Below are positions 28,668 through 37,138 of a stretch of 43,028 nt of DNA, piece after piece. Both the position numbers and the translations under genes were made by a program. Under the pieces are notes generated by a model. That model saw only the letters and a program-made list of their open reading frames with translations. It had not been told where the DNA came from and did no database searches. The stretch lies in IMG/VR virus record IMGVR_UViG_3300014903_000007, positions 1-43,028 of that record; one strand, given 5' to 3'. Source of the DNA: a virus. Position 1 is the first letter of the stretch, and every line of letters begins with the position of its first letter.

Positions 28668-28805
28668 ATGAACTCGGAACGGAATTCGGAACGGAGATAC
28701 GAACGCGACGAGATGGACGGTATTGCAGCCAGGGCGAGGAAACTGACTGATTGGGTACTGCAAGAAAGACATTGCGACCCAAATTGCAGCCCATATATTG
28801 GGTAG
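28668..28805 (+). CDS. Small hypothetical protein, first rightward ORF
   Basis: 45 residues, ATG 28668 to TAG 28803-28805. It starts MNSERNSERRYERDEMDGIA, with a helical middle and two Cys near the end (RHCDPNCSPYIG). No strong ribosome site is seen (GGATC at -17), but it follows the TATAAT box by about 34 bases. Charged helical character suggests a small DNA- or protein-binding factor. Support is moderate to low. Confidence 0.4.
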   Translation: MNSERNSERRYERDEMDGIAARARKLTDWVLQERHCDPNCSPYIG

Positions 28806-28828
28806 GTCACTAAATAAGTGGGAAACCT

Positions 28829-29038
28829 ATGGACAATCAACTAATTGGGAAACAAGCCGAGCTCCTTGGCGTAGATCCTCCGACAAATGCGGAAGAATAC
28901 GCTCAGTTCATGGCACTTGTTCGAAATTCGGGAACGGAAGAGATATGGCTAAACAACTCGTCATCCGAAAAGGAGCCGCAAAAGCGGTTGAAAGTATCGA
29001 AATCACGCAAGAAGTCATCGCCAAACTCCAAGAGTTAG
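28829..29038 (+). CDS. Small hypothetical protein overlapping the terminase small subunit start
   Basis: 69 residues. The first half looks like a real folded segment (MDNQLIGKQAELLGVDPPTN, then AEEYAQFMALVRNSGTEEIW). The second half is a Ser/Lys tail produced where it overlaps the next gene by 94 bases in another frame. Ribosome site weak (GTGGGAAACC). It may be a real early gene with a coupled end. Confidence 0.35.
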   Translation: MDNQLIGKQAELLGVDPPTNAEEYAQFMALVRNSGTEEIWLNNSSSEKEPQKRLKVSKSRKKSSPNSKS

Positions 29039-29391
29039 GACATGACCCACTTGTGGAGATGGCTCGGTATGCGATCGGCGATGTGGTTGGTCTAGGTTTC
29101 ATGACCCAGGATGAATTCGACGCCGAAGACGAGTATGATGAGGACTTCATGCTACTCACTAGGTCGGGAAGATCGCGAGCGTTGGAGCTTATTCCACCGA
29201 AACTCCGAGCCGAGATGTCTAAGGAGTTGGCCGGGTACATCCATCGCAAACTGAAACCGAATGATAAGGCGCTCGGAGAGGATATCGAGGCGAACGGGAT
29301 GGTATTCTACCTCCCAGAAAACGGTCGGGAAGCCGACGTTTCGCAGTATCAGCCGAAAGCGGTGATAACAGATGAAAGTGATAGGGACTAG
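28945..29391 (+). CDS. Terminase small subunit, putative
   Basis: 148 residues from ATG 28945, preceded by GGAAGAGAT. A longer in-frame ORF from 28798 crosses two other frames and is rejected. The chain has IAKLQELGHDPLVEMARYAI, then a segment with PPKLRAEMSKELAGYIHRKL before KPNDKA. This follows the pattern of phage small terminases (GxDPxxxMxxxA ... xRxxMxxELAxYxxPKxK). Small terminase recognises the phage DNA and loads the large subunit. The large terminase gene is four genes downstream, which is somewhat far, so the call is tentative. Confidence 0.5.
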   Translation: MAKQLVIRKGAAKAVESIEITQEVIAKLQELGHDPLVEMARYAIGDVVGLGFMTQDEFDAEDEYDEDFMLLTRSGRSRALELIPPKLRAEMSKELAGYIHRKLKPNDKALGEDIEANGMVFYLPENGREADVSQYQPKAVITDESDRD

Positions 29392-29392
29392 G

Positions 29393-29893
29393 ATGAATTT
29401 CACATGTCTACTCATGCTGCTCATATTCGCAGTTCTTTCCGTTCGCTGGTATCGGCGAGTATTCCGTAACGACGAGGGAGACTGGGACGGCTGGTGCGAG
29501 TGGGACATACCACGACCATCTCCTCCAGAAAAGGAAGAGGGTGGCTTTTGCGCTCAAGGCTACGATCGTGGTTCGGCTCAGCTTCTCGCCTCCGAAGAGC
29601 TGAGTGTGGATTACAGGATCGGCTATGACCCTGGATCTGAGGAAGGCGACTATACTCCCGAGGCCTGCTGGAGTCCGCGACTCCTAGAGGGTATCGAACG
29701 GAAGAAAGACGAGACTACTAAGATGATCAAGAAGGTAGACTTCGAAATCGGCAAGCGACTATTCAGATGCATCTGCTGCGGTAGGACAGTTCGTGAGAAC
29801 TACACTCCGGGCGAGTTCAAATCGCCGACCTGTTTCGAATGCCGCAACAAATGGAAGCTATTTCCAACCGCCCACGATAGGGAGACTAAGTGA
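29393..29893 (+). CDS. Membrane-anchored protein with C-terminal zinc ribbon
   Basis: 166 residues if started at ATG 29393, which has AGGGACTAGG directly upstream. ATG 29372 in frame is possible but overlaps the previous gene and has no ribosome site. The N-terminus is one hydrophobic segment (MNFTCLLMLLIFAVLSVRWY), followed by acidic/Gly-rich sequence. The C-terminal zinc ribbon RCICCGRT...SPTCFECRNKWK resembles those of the early leftward genes. Stop overlaps the next ATG (TGATG). Function unknown. Confidence 0.5.
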   Translation: MNFTCLLMLLIFAVLSVRWYRRVFRNDEGDWDGWCEWDIPRPSPPEKEEGGFCAQGYDRGSAQLLASEELSVDYRIGYDPGSEEGDYTPEACWSPRLLEGIERKKDETTKMIKKVDFEIGKRLFRCICCGRTVRENYTPGEFKSPTCFECRNKWKLFPTAHDRETK

Positions 29894-30270
29894 TGGACGT
29901 CGAAGTTAGAGGCACACCAATCGGGGAGATGACAGAATCCCTAATGCACGAGTGGCGTAGAAAACACCCTGACGCAGGTGGGAACGAATACTTCCTGAAG
30001 TTCGCTCAGGTCCACGCAGCACTGTCAGAATTGGACGAGCTCTCAATGAGCTCCGTCATGGGCGTATGCGTGGACCTACTGGATCTCGAAGTGATAGTGG
30101 AACCTCGGTCCGTAGTCGACGTGAATCCACTGTGGACTCCGGGCATCGTCTACGACGAGCACGACCACCCTGACTTCCCCCGGAGGAAGCCTCAACGTCA
30201 CGGACGGAATAAGGCAGTCGCACGTCGTAAGAAGATGAAGAAGCATCAGCGTCGGGGAGGGAAGCGGTAA
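29893..30270 (+). CDS. J-domain-like protein upstream of terminase
   Basis: 125 residues. Residues 16-48 (SLMHEWRRKHPDAGGNEYFL, then KFAQVHAALSELDEL) look like helices II and III of a DnaJ J-domain with its HPD tripeptide at about 24-26 and the usual GGxxxFxxxxxAxxxL that follows. The C-terminus is very basic (QRHGRNKAVARRKKMKKHQR). J-domains stimulate DnaK ATPase, and some phages recruit host chaperones for replication or capsid assembly. Placement just before the packaging/head block fits either. GTG 29890 is an alternative start. Confidence 0.5.
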   Translation: MDVEVRGTPIGEMTESLMHEWRRKHPDAGGNEYFLKFAQVHAALSELDELSMSSVMGVCVDLLDLEVIVEPRSVVDVNPLWTPGIVYDEHDHPDFPRRKPQRHGRNKAVARRKKMKKHQRRGGKR

Positions 30271-30647
30271 TGACTACACTATGTAGGTGCTGCGGTGTTG
30301 AACGACCCACAGGGGATGCTCTCAGATATGGAGGTATGTGCAGAATATGCTGGCGAAAGCATTACGGCGGTGGAACAGTGACCGGAGGAACAGTCACCGT
30401 TCTCCTCGAAAAGACTCATCCCGATTACGCGATAGCTGCAAAGGAAGAGGCAATACGTCGGGAGAAGCGGAAGTTTGGCATGACTCGGAACATAACTCAA
30501 GGTCAGTTCATGCCTGACTGGATAAAGTCAGTGATGATCGGAGTTGCTGGAATAGACCACTCGATGAGATTGAAGGCCATCCACGAAACTCCTGCGCACG
30601 TCTTCCTTGAAAGGGCATTGGTCCGTGACTGGAATCCGGAAACCTGA
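30270..30647 (+). CDS. Zinc-ribbon protein, hypothetical
   Basis: 125 residues with GGGAGGGAAGCGGTA before the ATG. The N-terminal zinc ribbon (MTTLCRCCGVERPTGDALRY, then GGMCRICWRKHYGG) resembles that of the 40-residue gene at 28246-28368, down to the GMCxxC. The middle is helical (HPDYAIAAKEEAIRREKRKF), then TQGQFMPDWIKSVMIGVAG. It abuts the large terminase gene (TGATG). It could be a packaging accessory factor. No firm family. Confidence 0.5.
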   Translation: MTTLCRCCGVERPTGDALRYGGMCRICWRKHYGGGTVTGGTVTVLLEKTHPDYAIAAKEEAIRREKRKFGMTRNITQGQFMPDWIKSVMIGVAGIDHSMRLKAIHETPAHVFLERALVRDWNPET

Positions 30648-32008
30648 TGGGCATCAAGATACGAGAACAACGTCCACACATAGGGCCTCAGGAGAAGTTC
30701 CTCAGTAGCGCAGCTGATATCGCTATTTACGGAGGAGCAGCAGGCGGTGGGAAAACATGGTCGCTACTCGCAGAGGCAGGTCGATTCCACTACGTCCCGA
30801 AGTTCTCAGCTGTCATATTCAGACAGACTTATTCGGATGTCACTAATCCGGGCGGACTCTGGGACGAGTCGATGGGCTTCTATCCGTACCTCGGAGCGAA
30901 GATGCGAATGTCGGCTCTCCAATGGGAGTGGCCTACGACCGCGAAGGTTCAGTTCTCGCACTTCCAACATCCGAAATACAAGCTGAATTGGCAGGGCTCG
31001 CAGATCTGCATGATAGGATGGGACGAGCTGACTCACTTCTCCCAGGATATCTTCTTCTACATGCTGTCTAGAAACAGATCGACATGCGGAGTTCGTCCAT
31101 ACGTCCGATGCACATGCAATCCCGACCCCGATTCGTGGGTCAGGGACTTCATCGATTGGTGGATTGGTGCGGATGGACTACCGATACCTGAGCGAGATGG
31201 AGTCATCCGTTACTTCATCCGCGACGGAGATCACCTCGACTGGCGTGATAATCGAGAAGACTTCCCTAAGCGGAAGCGTCGTTTCGCGAAGTCAGTCACA
31301 TTCATCGCAGCCAAGCTGACTGATAATCCGACTCTCATGCGAGCCGACCCGAATTACATGGGCAACCTCATGGCGCTCCCGACTCACGAGCGTGAGCGGT
31401 TGCTCGGCGGAAACTGGAATATACGACTCGCTCCTGGAATGTACTTCAAACGGGAGATGTTCGAGATTGTTCAGGATGCACCACAGACCGGAGATGTCTG
31501 CCGATTCTGGGATAGGGCAGCGACTGAGCCACATGAGACGAACCCCGATCCAGACTGGACTGTCGGACTCAAGATACGGAAGGCGGGAGACGGGTACTGG
31601 TACATCGAAGATGTCGTCCGTGGTCGTTGGAGGCCGAGTAAAGTACGACAAGTCATCCGAAACACCGCATCTCAGGACGGTAGCGGATGTGTTCAGGTAT
31701 TGGAGCAAGAGCCTGGAGCGTCAGGAAAGTCGGAAGTTCAGTACCTCATCGAAGAATTGGAAGGTTTTCACGTTGAAGCCGTTCCCGCGAATAAGTCAAA
31801 GGAAGTGAGAGCTGCTCCTGCTGCGACAGCGGCTGGCGTTGGGAATATCCGAGTTGTCAGAGGATCGTGGAATAAGGCATTCTTTTCGGAGGCTGAGGCC
31901 TTTCCCAATCCAAAAGTGCATGATGATCAGGTGGACGGGTTTAGTGGCAGTTTCAACTACATTGCCCTTGCAATGAAATCGCCGCGTGTTAGAAGAATGA
32001 GCAGGTAG
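30647..32008 (+). CDS. terL: Terminase large subunit
   Basis: 453 residues. ATPase part: Walker A IYGGAAGGGKTWSLL at about 27-41, VIFRQTYSDVTNPGGLWDES, and Walker B ICMIGWDELTHF at 120-131. Nuclease part (RNase H fold): VCRFWDRAATE with the first Asp, then CVQVLEQEPGASGKSEVQYL with Glu, and PKVHDDQVDGFSGSFNYIAL with the last acidic residues. This is the packaging motor that cuts concatemers and pumps DNA into the prohead through the portal encoded next. Length is typical. A small TTGGT/ACCAA hairpin (32009-32025) lies past its stop. Confidence 0.93.
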   Translation: MGIKIREQRPHIGPQEKFLSSAADIAIYGGAAGGGKTWSLLAEAGRFHYVPKFSAVIFRQTYSDVTNPGGLWDESMGFYPYLGAKMRMSALQWEWPTTAKVQFSHFQHPKYKLNWQGSQICMIGWDELTHFSQDIFFYMLSRNRSTCGVRPYVRCTCNPDPDSWVRDFIDWWIGADGLPIPERDGVIRYFIRDGDHLDWRDNREDFPKRKRRFAKSVTFIAAKLTDNPTLMRADPNYMGNLMALPTHERERLLGGNWNIRLAPGMYFKREMFEIVQDAPQTGDVCRFWDRAATEPHETNPDPDWTVGLKIRKAGDGYWYIEDVVRGRWRPSKVRQVIRNTASQDGSGCVQVLEQEPGASGKSEVQYLIEELEGFHVEAVPANKSKEVRAAPAATAAGVGNIRVVRGSWNKAFFSEAEAFPNPKVHDDQVDGFSGSFNYIALAMKSPRVRRMSR

Positions 32009-32039
32009 TTGGTATTTTCAACCAAGCAAAGGATATTAG

Positions 32040-33392
32040 ATGTTTGGGTTGTCGAAGTTATTCGCCAGAGCTAAGAAATCGGTGACATCTTCCCGATTCC
32101 GTACAGGTCTCCAAATGTGGGTGCCTGGAGTACTTCGGCGAATGAGTCGGAATGCGCAGGGATTCGCAGAAGAAGGATACCAGGAAAACGTCATCGCATA
32201 TCGGTGTGTAGACCTTATCGCCAAAGCGGTCGCATCCATCCCAATCAAAGTCGTCGATAAAAACGGAAACCACCTCGAAAATCACGAATTACAGAAGCTC
32301 CTGAATCGGCCGAACCCCTCCGAGGGATACGACGACTGGGTCTATCGCCTCGTCGCTTATCGGTTCCTAGCAGGTACATCATTCACCGAGTCGATTCAAG
32401 ACGGTGGTGGTCAGCCTCGCGAGTTGTGGGTGTGGCAGCCTTATCAGTTCTCAGCGGAAGAGCCGAGTGTCCCACGTCCTCTCCCAGGAGCATGGGAATG
32501 GACGGACGGACGGAATAAGAAGCGATGGGAAGTTGATGTCATTACCGGGCAGGCTATAGCAGTCGACACTCTCGGAATAGGCAAGAGCTCGTTGAATGTT
32601 TGGAAGTCGTTTCATCCGTTCAGTAAGTACTTCGGAATGTCTCCCATTGAGCCTGCCGCTTGGTCCATTGATCAGAATAATGCAGCCTCGAAATGGAACG
32701 CTCGCCTCCTCCAGAATCATGCCGCTCCGGCGGGCACTCTCGAGATAGATGGCAAGCTCGGCGACGATCAATACAATCGCATGTTGAGTGACCTTGAGAA
32801 TAAGAGTGGTGCGGACTCAGCAGGTATGCCACTCCTCCTAGAAGGCGGGGCGAAGTGGACGCAGATGGGTATGACTGCCAAGGACATGGACTGGCTGGAA
32901 GGCAAGAAGGATTCAGCTCGCGATACTGCGGCAGGCTTCGGTGTTCCGACTCAGCTTGTTCCGATCCAAGGCGACCAAACGTTCGCGAACTTCGAACAGG
33001 CCGAACTTCAGTTCTGGGAAGACACAGTTCTTCCGCTCGTCAAGAACATGCTCGGGAATTGGCAGTACTGGCTCGTCCCTCAATATCCGGACGGCGATAA
33101 TATCAAACTGATTCCAGACCTGGAAGAGATACCAGCACTCGAGCCTCGTCGCGCCGAGAAGTGGAAGAAGGCTCAGGACGCCGACTTCATTACTCCGAAT
33201 GAGAAGCGTGAACTTGTAGGTAGAGAACCGTACGAAGCCGCTGCGGAAGATACTGACCCGGCCGATAGGCTCTGGCAGAACAGCGGCATGCTTCCGATTG
33301 AAGAAGCTGGCGACGGGCTCGGCGAAGAGGAAGAGTTCGAAGAAGAACCCGACGAAAAGCCTGACGAAAAGCCCGATGAGGACGAAGAGTAA
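32040..33392 (+). CDS. Portal protein (HK97 family)
   Basis: 450 residues, with AAGGATATTAG upstream. The family pattern is clear: QENVIAYRCVDLIAKAVASI then PIKVVDKNGN, LLNRPNPSEGYDDWVYRLVA, GTSFTESIQDGGGQPRELWV, WKSFHPFSKYFGMSPIEPAA, and GVPTQLVPIQGDQTFANFEQ. Twelve copies form the head vertex through which DNA passes. The C-terminal tail is acidic with short repeats (EEEPDEKPDEKPDEDEE). The stop overlaps the next ATG. Confidence 0.93.
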   Translation: MFGLSKLFARAKKSVTSSRFRTGLQMWVPGVLRRMSRNAQGFAEEGYQENVIAYRCVDLIAKAVASIPIKVVDKNGNHLENHELQKLLNRPNPSEGYDDWVYRLVAYRFLAGTSFTESIQDGGGQPRELWVWQPYQFSAEEPSVPRPLPGAWEWTDGRNKKRWEVDVITGQAIAVDTLGIGKSSLNVWKSFHPFSKYFGMSPIEPAAWSIDQNNAASKWNARLLQNHAAPAGTLEIDGKLGDDQYNRMLSDLENKSGADSAGMPLLLEGGAKWTQMGMTAKDMDWLEGKKDSARDTAAGFGVPTQLVPIQGDQTFANFEQAELQFWEDTVLPLVKNMLGNWQYWLVPQYPDGDNIKLIPDLEEIPALEPRRAEKWKKAQDADFITPNEKRELVGREPYEAAAEDTDPADRLWQNSGMLPIEEAGDGLGEEEEFEEEPDEKPDEKPDEDEE

Positions 33393-34165
33393 TGTCAGTT
33401 TCTCGTACACACGCCTCCTTCCTGCGTATTCAGCAGGGCGAGACAATGCTGTTCAAACGGCAATTGTTGCAGGAGTTTACGAGATTCGGGAATAAGTGGT
33501 CGGCAATGGTCCGCCGCATGCACGAAAACATCGGTGCAACTGAAGACTTTACTTACACTCTGCTCAACGAACATGCTGATCGTCTGAGAGAGATCGTGAG
33601 ACGTAACGATGTACGAATAATGCGAGCGATACATTCTCGCCAGATGGAAATGCTGGGTGAAAAGGGCGGTTCCTCTCTCGACCGTTCTCTTCGTAGTCAG
33701 TACGCCGACATGGCGACCCGTCTGTCGCAGAATGCTGTCGCGGGTACGAGATCTCGAACGCAATCCGTCCTAAATCGTGGTCTGGCTATGGTATCGGAAG
33801 ATGCTGAGCCCGATCGCGGTATTGCGTATGTGCGAGAGCGCTTGTTGGGTGGTATGGGTCGCAATCGTGTTCGTACTATTGCTGAAACGGAAGGCCATCG
33901 TGCCGGAAATGCAGCGATAGAGCTCATCGGAAATGCTTTCGGCGACCGTGGATGGAAGCAATGGCAGACTCGAAAAGACGGCCGTGTTCGTCCGAGTCAC
34001 CGAGCAGTTCGTAATGTCGTGAAGCATACCGGCGAGACGTTCAAGGTCGGCGACTCACAGCTCCTTCACCCAGGAGATCCGAACGGTCCCGCGAAGGAAG
34101 TTATCAACTGTCGCTGCTATTTGAGAGTGACAGCTCGTCGTCCTAGAAATGCAAGGAGTCAATGA
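33392..34165 (+). CDS. Mu gpF-like head morphogenesis protein
   Basis: 257 residues. A helical N-terminal half leads to the MuF core: GRNRVRTIAETEGHRAGNAA, GWKQWQTRKDGRVRPSHRAV, then LLHPGDPNGPAKEVINCRCY. The DxRxRxxHRA...NCRC arrangement is the family signature. MuF proteins ride with the portal into the prohead and in some phages are ejected. Gene order portal-MuF-protease-capsid is standard. Confidence 0.88.
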   Translation: MSVSRTHASFLRIQQGETMLFKRQLLQEFTRFGNKWSAMVRRMHENIGATEDFTYTLLNEHADRLREIVRRNDVRIMRAIHSRQMEMLGEKGGSSLDRSLRSQYADMATRLSQNAVAGTRSRTQSVLNRGLAMVSEDAEPDRGIAYVRERLLGGMGRNRVRTIAETEGHRAGNAAIELIGNAFGDRGWKQWQTRKDGRVRPSHRAVRNVVKHTGETFKVGDSQLLHPGDPNGPAKEVINCRCYLRVTARRPRNARSQ

Positions 34166-34902
34166 TGGACAAGCTTCAATACATGTTTGAAGTGAAGGAA
34201 GTGTCAGACACTGGGGAATTCGAAGGCCTCGGTTCGGTGTTCGGAAATATCGACTTCGGTCTGGATGTTGTCGAAAAGGGCGCGTTCAAGGCCAGTCTGC
34301 GTGAGATGAAGAAGGCCGGTGCAATGCCTGGCCTTTTCTGGCAGCATGATTCCGCTGAGCCCATCGGCGAGTGGATCGAAATGAAGGAGACTGATGAAGG
34401 TCTCTGGGTGAAGGGACAGCTGTGGGTCGAAGGTAATAGCCTCGGTCGCAAGGGTGTTCCAAATGCCAATCTTGCTCACAACATGATGCTGTCTCGCGGG
34501 CCCAAGGGTCTTTCCATCGGCTACGTCGCAGATAAATTCAAGTTTGAGAAGCGTGAGTTCGAAATCCCACGCGGCCCCGGTAAGGGTGAAAAGACAGACA
34601 TGATGGTCCGACTCCTACAGAAGGTGTCATTGGACGAGGTGTCCATCGTTACATTCGCAATGAATAAGGAAGCTATTATCACGAACGTGAAATCAGCTCC
34701 CGACTTTGACAAGCATAATATCAGAGACCTTGAAGGTGTTCTTCATGGTTGTGGATATACCAAGAATGAAGCCAAGCATATTTTATCTAAGGGCTTTTCG
34801 GGGATCGAGTGTGAGGCCGACCCATCGCAGCGTGAGGCTGCGGACGAGAGTGTTAGTGAGAATGATGTGGCCGAATTGAAATCACTGATCGAAAACATGT
34901 AA
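34162..34902 (+). CDS. Prohead maturation protease (HK97 family)
   Basis: 246 residues. The herpesvirus-assemblin-like fold is recognisable: GEFEGLGSVFGNIDFGLDVV, AMPGLFWQHDSAEPIGEW with the catalytic His, and LSRGPKGLSIGYVADKFKF with the catalytic Ser. LLQKVSLDEVSIVTFAMNKE is the usual closing strand region. It cleaves the capsid N-terminal scaffold and itself during head maturation. The C-terminal ~60 residues may help it to be packaged. ATG 34165 is an equally possible start. Confidence 0.9.
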   Translation: MMDKLQYMFEVKEVSDTGEFEGLGSVFGNIDFGLDVVEKGAFKASLREMKKAGAMPGLFWQHDSAEPIGEWIEMKETDEGLWVKGQLWVEGNSLGRKGVPNANLAHNMMLSRGPKGLSIGYVADKFKFEKREFEIPRGPGKGEKTDMMVRLLQKVSLDEVSIVTFAMNKEAIITNVKSAPDFDKHNIRDLEGVLHGCGYTKNEAKHILSKGFSGIECEADPSQREAADESVSENDVAELKSLIENM

Positions 34903-34912
34903 GGAGTAAAAC

Positions 34913-36238
34913 ATGAGCGATCTCCAAGAGCTGAAAGATGCTCTCCAAGAAAAAGGCGCGGCCTGGGGCGAACACAAGAAGACTGTGGACGCTGCAATCG
35001 CTGAACTGAAGAAGGGCGGCGATAAGATCTCCGGCGAAACCGAAGAGAAGCTCCGCAAAATCGACGAAGGCATTCAGACCGCCAACACGCAGAAGAAGGC
35101 CATGGAAGAGCGCCTCGGCCTCCTCGAAACTGCCGTCCAACGCGGTGCAGTCAGTGGTAAGGACGAAGGCAAGTCCGAAGCCAAGGAAGTCACCGAATAC
35201 AAGGCAGCTTTCTGGAAGGCTTTGCAGTCCGGTCATCTTTCCCGCGATACCAAGAACGAAGATCTCATGGACTTGGCCACCAAGGCCGAGGACGCCGATC
35301 CTCAGTTCAAGGCTCTCGCTCGTCAGTCTGAAGCTGATGGCGGCTACCGTGTACCGGCCGACATGTCTGGTCAGATGGTTACTGTCCTTCGCGAAACCAG
35401 CCCGATGCGGACCGTGTCCAGCGTTCAGGCTATTTCCTCTGCTGATGCGCTGGAAGGCCTCGCTGATACTCAGCAGGCGACCTTCGAGTGGGTGAACGAA
35501 ACTGAGTCTCGCAGTGAGACTGGTACTACCCAGTGGAAGAAGTGGCGTATCAACGTCCACGAAATGGCCGCTCGTATTCTGGTTTCTCAGCAGCTCATCG
35601 AAGATGCTGAATTTGACCCCGAAGCCTGGGCCATGGAAAAAGCACAGGACGTGTTTATTCGCGGTGAAAATAGTGCGTTCATCAATGGTAACGGTGACAA
35701 CAAGCCTCGTGGCATCATCACCTATCCCCATTCCGCACCTAATGCCAAGGATCCCACCGATCCTGAGTCCGAGATCCAACCATGGGGTACCATGGAGCGC
35801 ATCCCTACTGGTGTCGCCAGTGATCTGACTGATCCAGAACCGCTGATGGAATTGCAGTACGCGTTGAAGACTCCCTACCGTGCGAATGCTCGGTACATGT
35901 TCAACAACGAAGGCTTCTTCAAGATCCGTCTGATCAAGGACGGCGAAGATCGCTTTATCTGGCAGCCCGGCCTCCAAGCTGGTCAGCCTGATATGATCCT
36001 CGGCTTTCCCACGATCGATATGCCTGATCTGCCTTCGTTTGCTGATGGTGCTGTCATTGGTGGCTTCGGTGATTTCCGCCGGACCTATCAGGTCGTTGAC
36101 CGCATTGCTATGAGCCTGATCCGTGATCCATTCTCGGTCAAGCCTTTCGTCGAACTGTATATGCGCCGCCGTGTGGGTGGTGATGTTATCAACTTCGACA
36201 CCATGAAGCTTCTCGAATCCTCGGTCGCTGTTGCCTAA
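34913..36238 (+). CDS. Major capsid protein (HK97 fold)
   Basis: 441 residues with AAGGAGTAAAAC before the ATG. The first ~100 residues are a coiled coil (LQELKDALQEKGAAWGEHKK onwards) like the HK97 delta domain, which acts as built-in scaffold and is cut by the protease encoded upstream. The shell domain follows, with EADGGYRVPADMSGQMVTVL, ILVSQQLIEDAEFDPEAWAM, AFINGNGDNKPRGIITYP and PDMILGFPTIDMPDLPS, all usual for this family. Codon choice here is more biased to C-ending codons than in neighbours, as expected for a highly expressed gene. Confidence 0.93.
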   Translation: MSDLQELKDALQEKGAAWGEHKKTVDAAIAELKKGGDKISGETEEKLRKIDEGIQTANTQKKAMEERLGLLETAVQRGAVSGKDEGKSEAKEVTEYKAAFWKALQSGHLSRDTKNEDLMDLATKAEDADPQFKALARQSEADGGYRVPADMSGQMVTVLRETSPMRTVSSVQAISSADALEGLADTQQATFEWVNETESRSETGTTQWKKWRINVHEMAARILVSQQLIEDAEFDPEAWAMEKAQDVFIRGENSAFINGNGDNKPRGIITYPHSAPNAKDPTDPESEIQPWGTMERIPTGVASDLTDPEPLMELQYALKTPYRANARYMFNNEGFFKIRLIKDGEDRFIWQPGLQAGQPDMILGFPTIDMPDLPSFADGAVIGGFGDFRRTYQVVDRIAMSLIRDPFSVKPFVELYMRRRVGGDVINFDTMKLLESSVAVA

Positions 36239-36252
36239 GAAAGGGGCGTATT

Positions 36253-36681
36253 ATGCCATCTCGCGATGATGCAGCAAATATGGAGATCGTTGATTCGATC
36301 GCCGCTGGTAATAAGTCCGCAACTGAAGACGGCGCTGCTGTCGATGTTACGGAATGCGATTCTGCTACTGTCACCATTGCATTCGGTGATGCTGCGGCTG
36401 ACGCAGGCGCAACCTATAAGGTCCAGGAACGGGAAGATGGCGGCTCTTGGGTCGACCTCGCGCCTGTGCTGAAGCCTGCTCTCAATAGTAAGCTTCTGGG
36501 TCTGCCCTACGGCGTCCCTTCTGCGAACGAAACCACTCGCTACGCCTATGTCGGCAACGCGAAGGACATTCGTGTCGTGCTCGGTGGCACTGTCGCCGAT
36601 ACCGACATGCATGCTCAGGTCATCAAGACCCGCTTGAATCGTCTTCCTCACCAGGAAGGCTTCACCGTAGCTAACCCCTAA
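36253..36681 (+). CDS. Capsid decoration / structural protein, putative
   Basis: 142 residues directly after the capsid gene, with AAAGGGGCGTATT upstream and the same strong codon bias. The chain is beta-type (VDVTECDSATVTIAFGDAAA, ATYKVQEREDGGSWVDLAPV, KDIRVVLGGTVADTDMHAQV), with the look of a small beta-sandwich that binds capsid hexamers. A UUCG-loop hairpin follows. Role inferred from place, expression signs and fold type. Confidence 0.6.
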   Translation: MPSRDDAANMEIVDSIAAGNKSATEDGAAVDVTECDSATVTIAFGDAAADAGATYKVQEREDGGSWVDLAPVLKPALNSKLLGLPYGVPSANETTRYAYVGNAKDIRVVLGGTVADTDMHAQVIKTRLNRLPHQEGFTVANP

Positions 36682-36690
36682 CGTCTAGAG

Positions 36691-36708
36691 CCCTCCCTTC
36701 GGGGAGGG
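36691..36708 (+). terminator. UUCG-loop hairpin after the head genes
   Basis: CCCTCCC (36691-36697), loop TTCG and GGGAGGG (36702-36708) form a perfect seven-pair stem with the extra-stable UUCG loop, followed by TAATT. It lies between the highly expressed capsid/decoration genes and the connector genes and probably lowers downstream transcription or protects the upstream mRNA 3' end. The T run is short. Confidence 0.7.
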
Positions 36709-36724
36709 TAATTGGAGAACCATC

Positions 36725-37135
36725 ATGAAGCTGAAATTCCTAAAAGCATTTCGGTTTTCTCAGAAAGGCCACAAGATTACGGAAGTCGTCGAAGGCGACA
36801 TAGTCGAGGTCGAACGAGAAGCACAAGCCCTTCGCTTCATCAAGGAAAAGACTGCCGAGGATGTTTCCGAAGCATTCAAACCTGACGAAAACGACGAGGG
36901 TGGGGACGAAGACGAAGCGGACGACCTGACGGTAGTTACGCACATCGGCCCGAAGACCGAAGAAAAGATCAACGCCGAGTTGGATGTTTGGACCTTGGAC
37001 GAGTTGTCCGAGCTACTTGAAACTGAAACTGGCAAGGCTCGTGTTGGCGCTATCGTAAGCGGTGACATCGACGAGGTCATCGAAGGCCTCAAGGAAGTCC
37101 AAGCCGATCGCGAAGAATCTAAAGAAGAGGAGTAA
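36725..37135 (+). CDS. Acidic protein with helix-hairpin-helix-like motif
   Basis: 136 residues with TTGGAGAACCATC upstream. A beta N-terminus (KFLKAFRFSQKGHKITEVVE) is followed by an acidic linker (KPDENDEGGDEDEADDL). A short HhH-like unit comes next (VVTHIGPKTEEKINAELDVW), like those in DNA-binding or capsid-associated phage proteins. Its place between decoration and adaptor genes suggests a head accessory function. The end is acidic (EVQADREESKEEE). Confidence 0.55.
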   Translation: MKLKFLKAFRFSQKGHKITEVVEGDIVEVEREAQALRFIKEKTAEDVSEAFKPDENDEGGDEDEADDLTVVTHIGPKTEEKINAELDVWTLDELSELLETETGKARVGAIVSGDIDEVIEGLKEVQADREESKEEE

Positions 37136-37138
37136 GGC

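Noticed and set aside
28798-28944. N-terminal extension of the putative small terminase
   Set aside because: It crosses another frame that looks more protein-like, and the inner ATG 28945 has a ribosome site. The extension is Trp/Arg/Ser-rich without a domain pattern.
34853-35977. Long antisense ORF (374 codons) opposite the major capsid gene
   Set aside because: The plus strand encodes a clear HK97 capsid protein. The antisense frame is held open by the strong codon bias of that gene and has no family resemblance or operon context.
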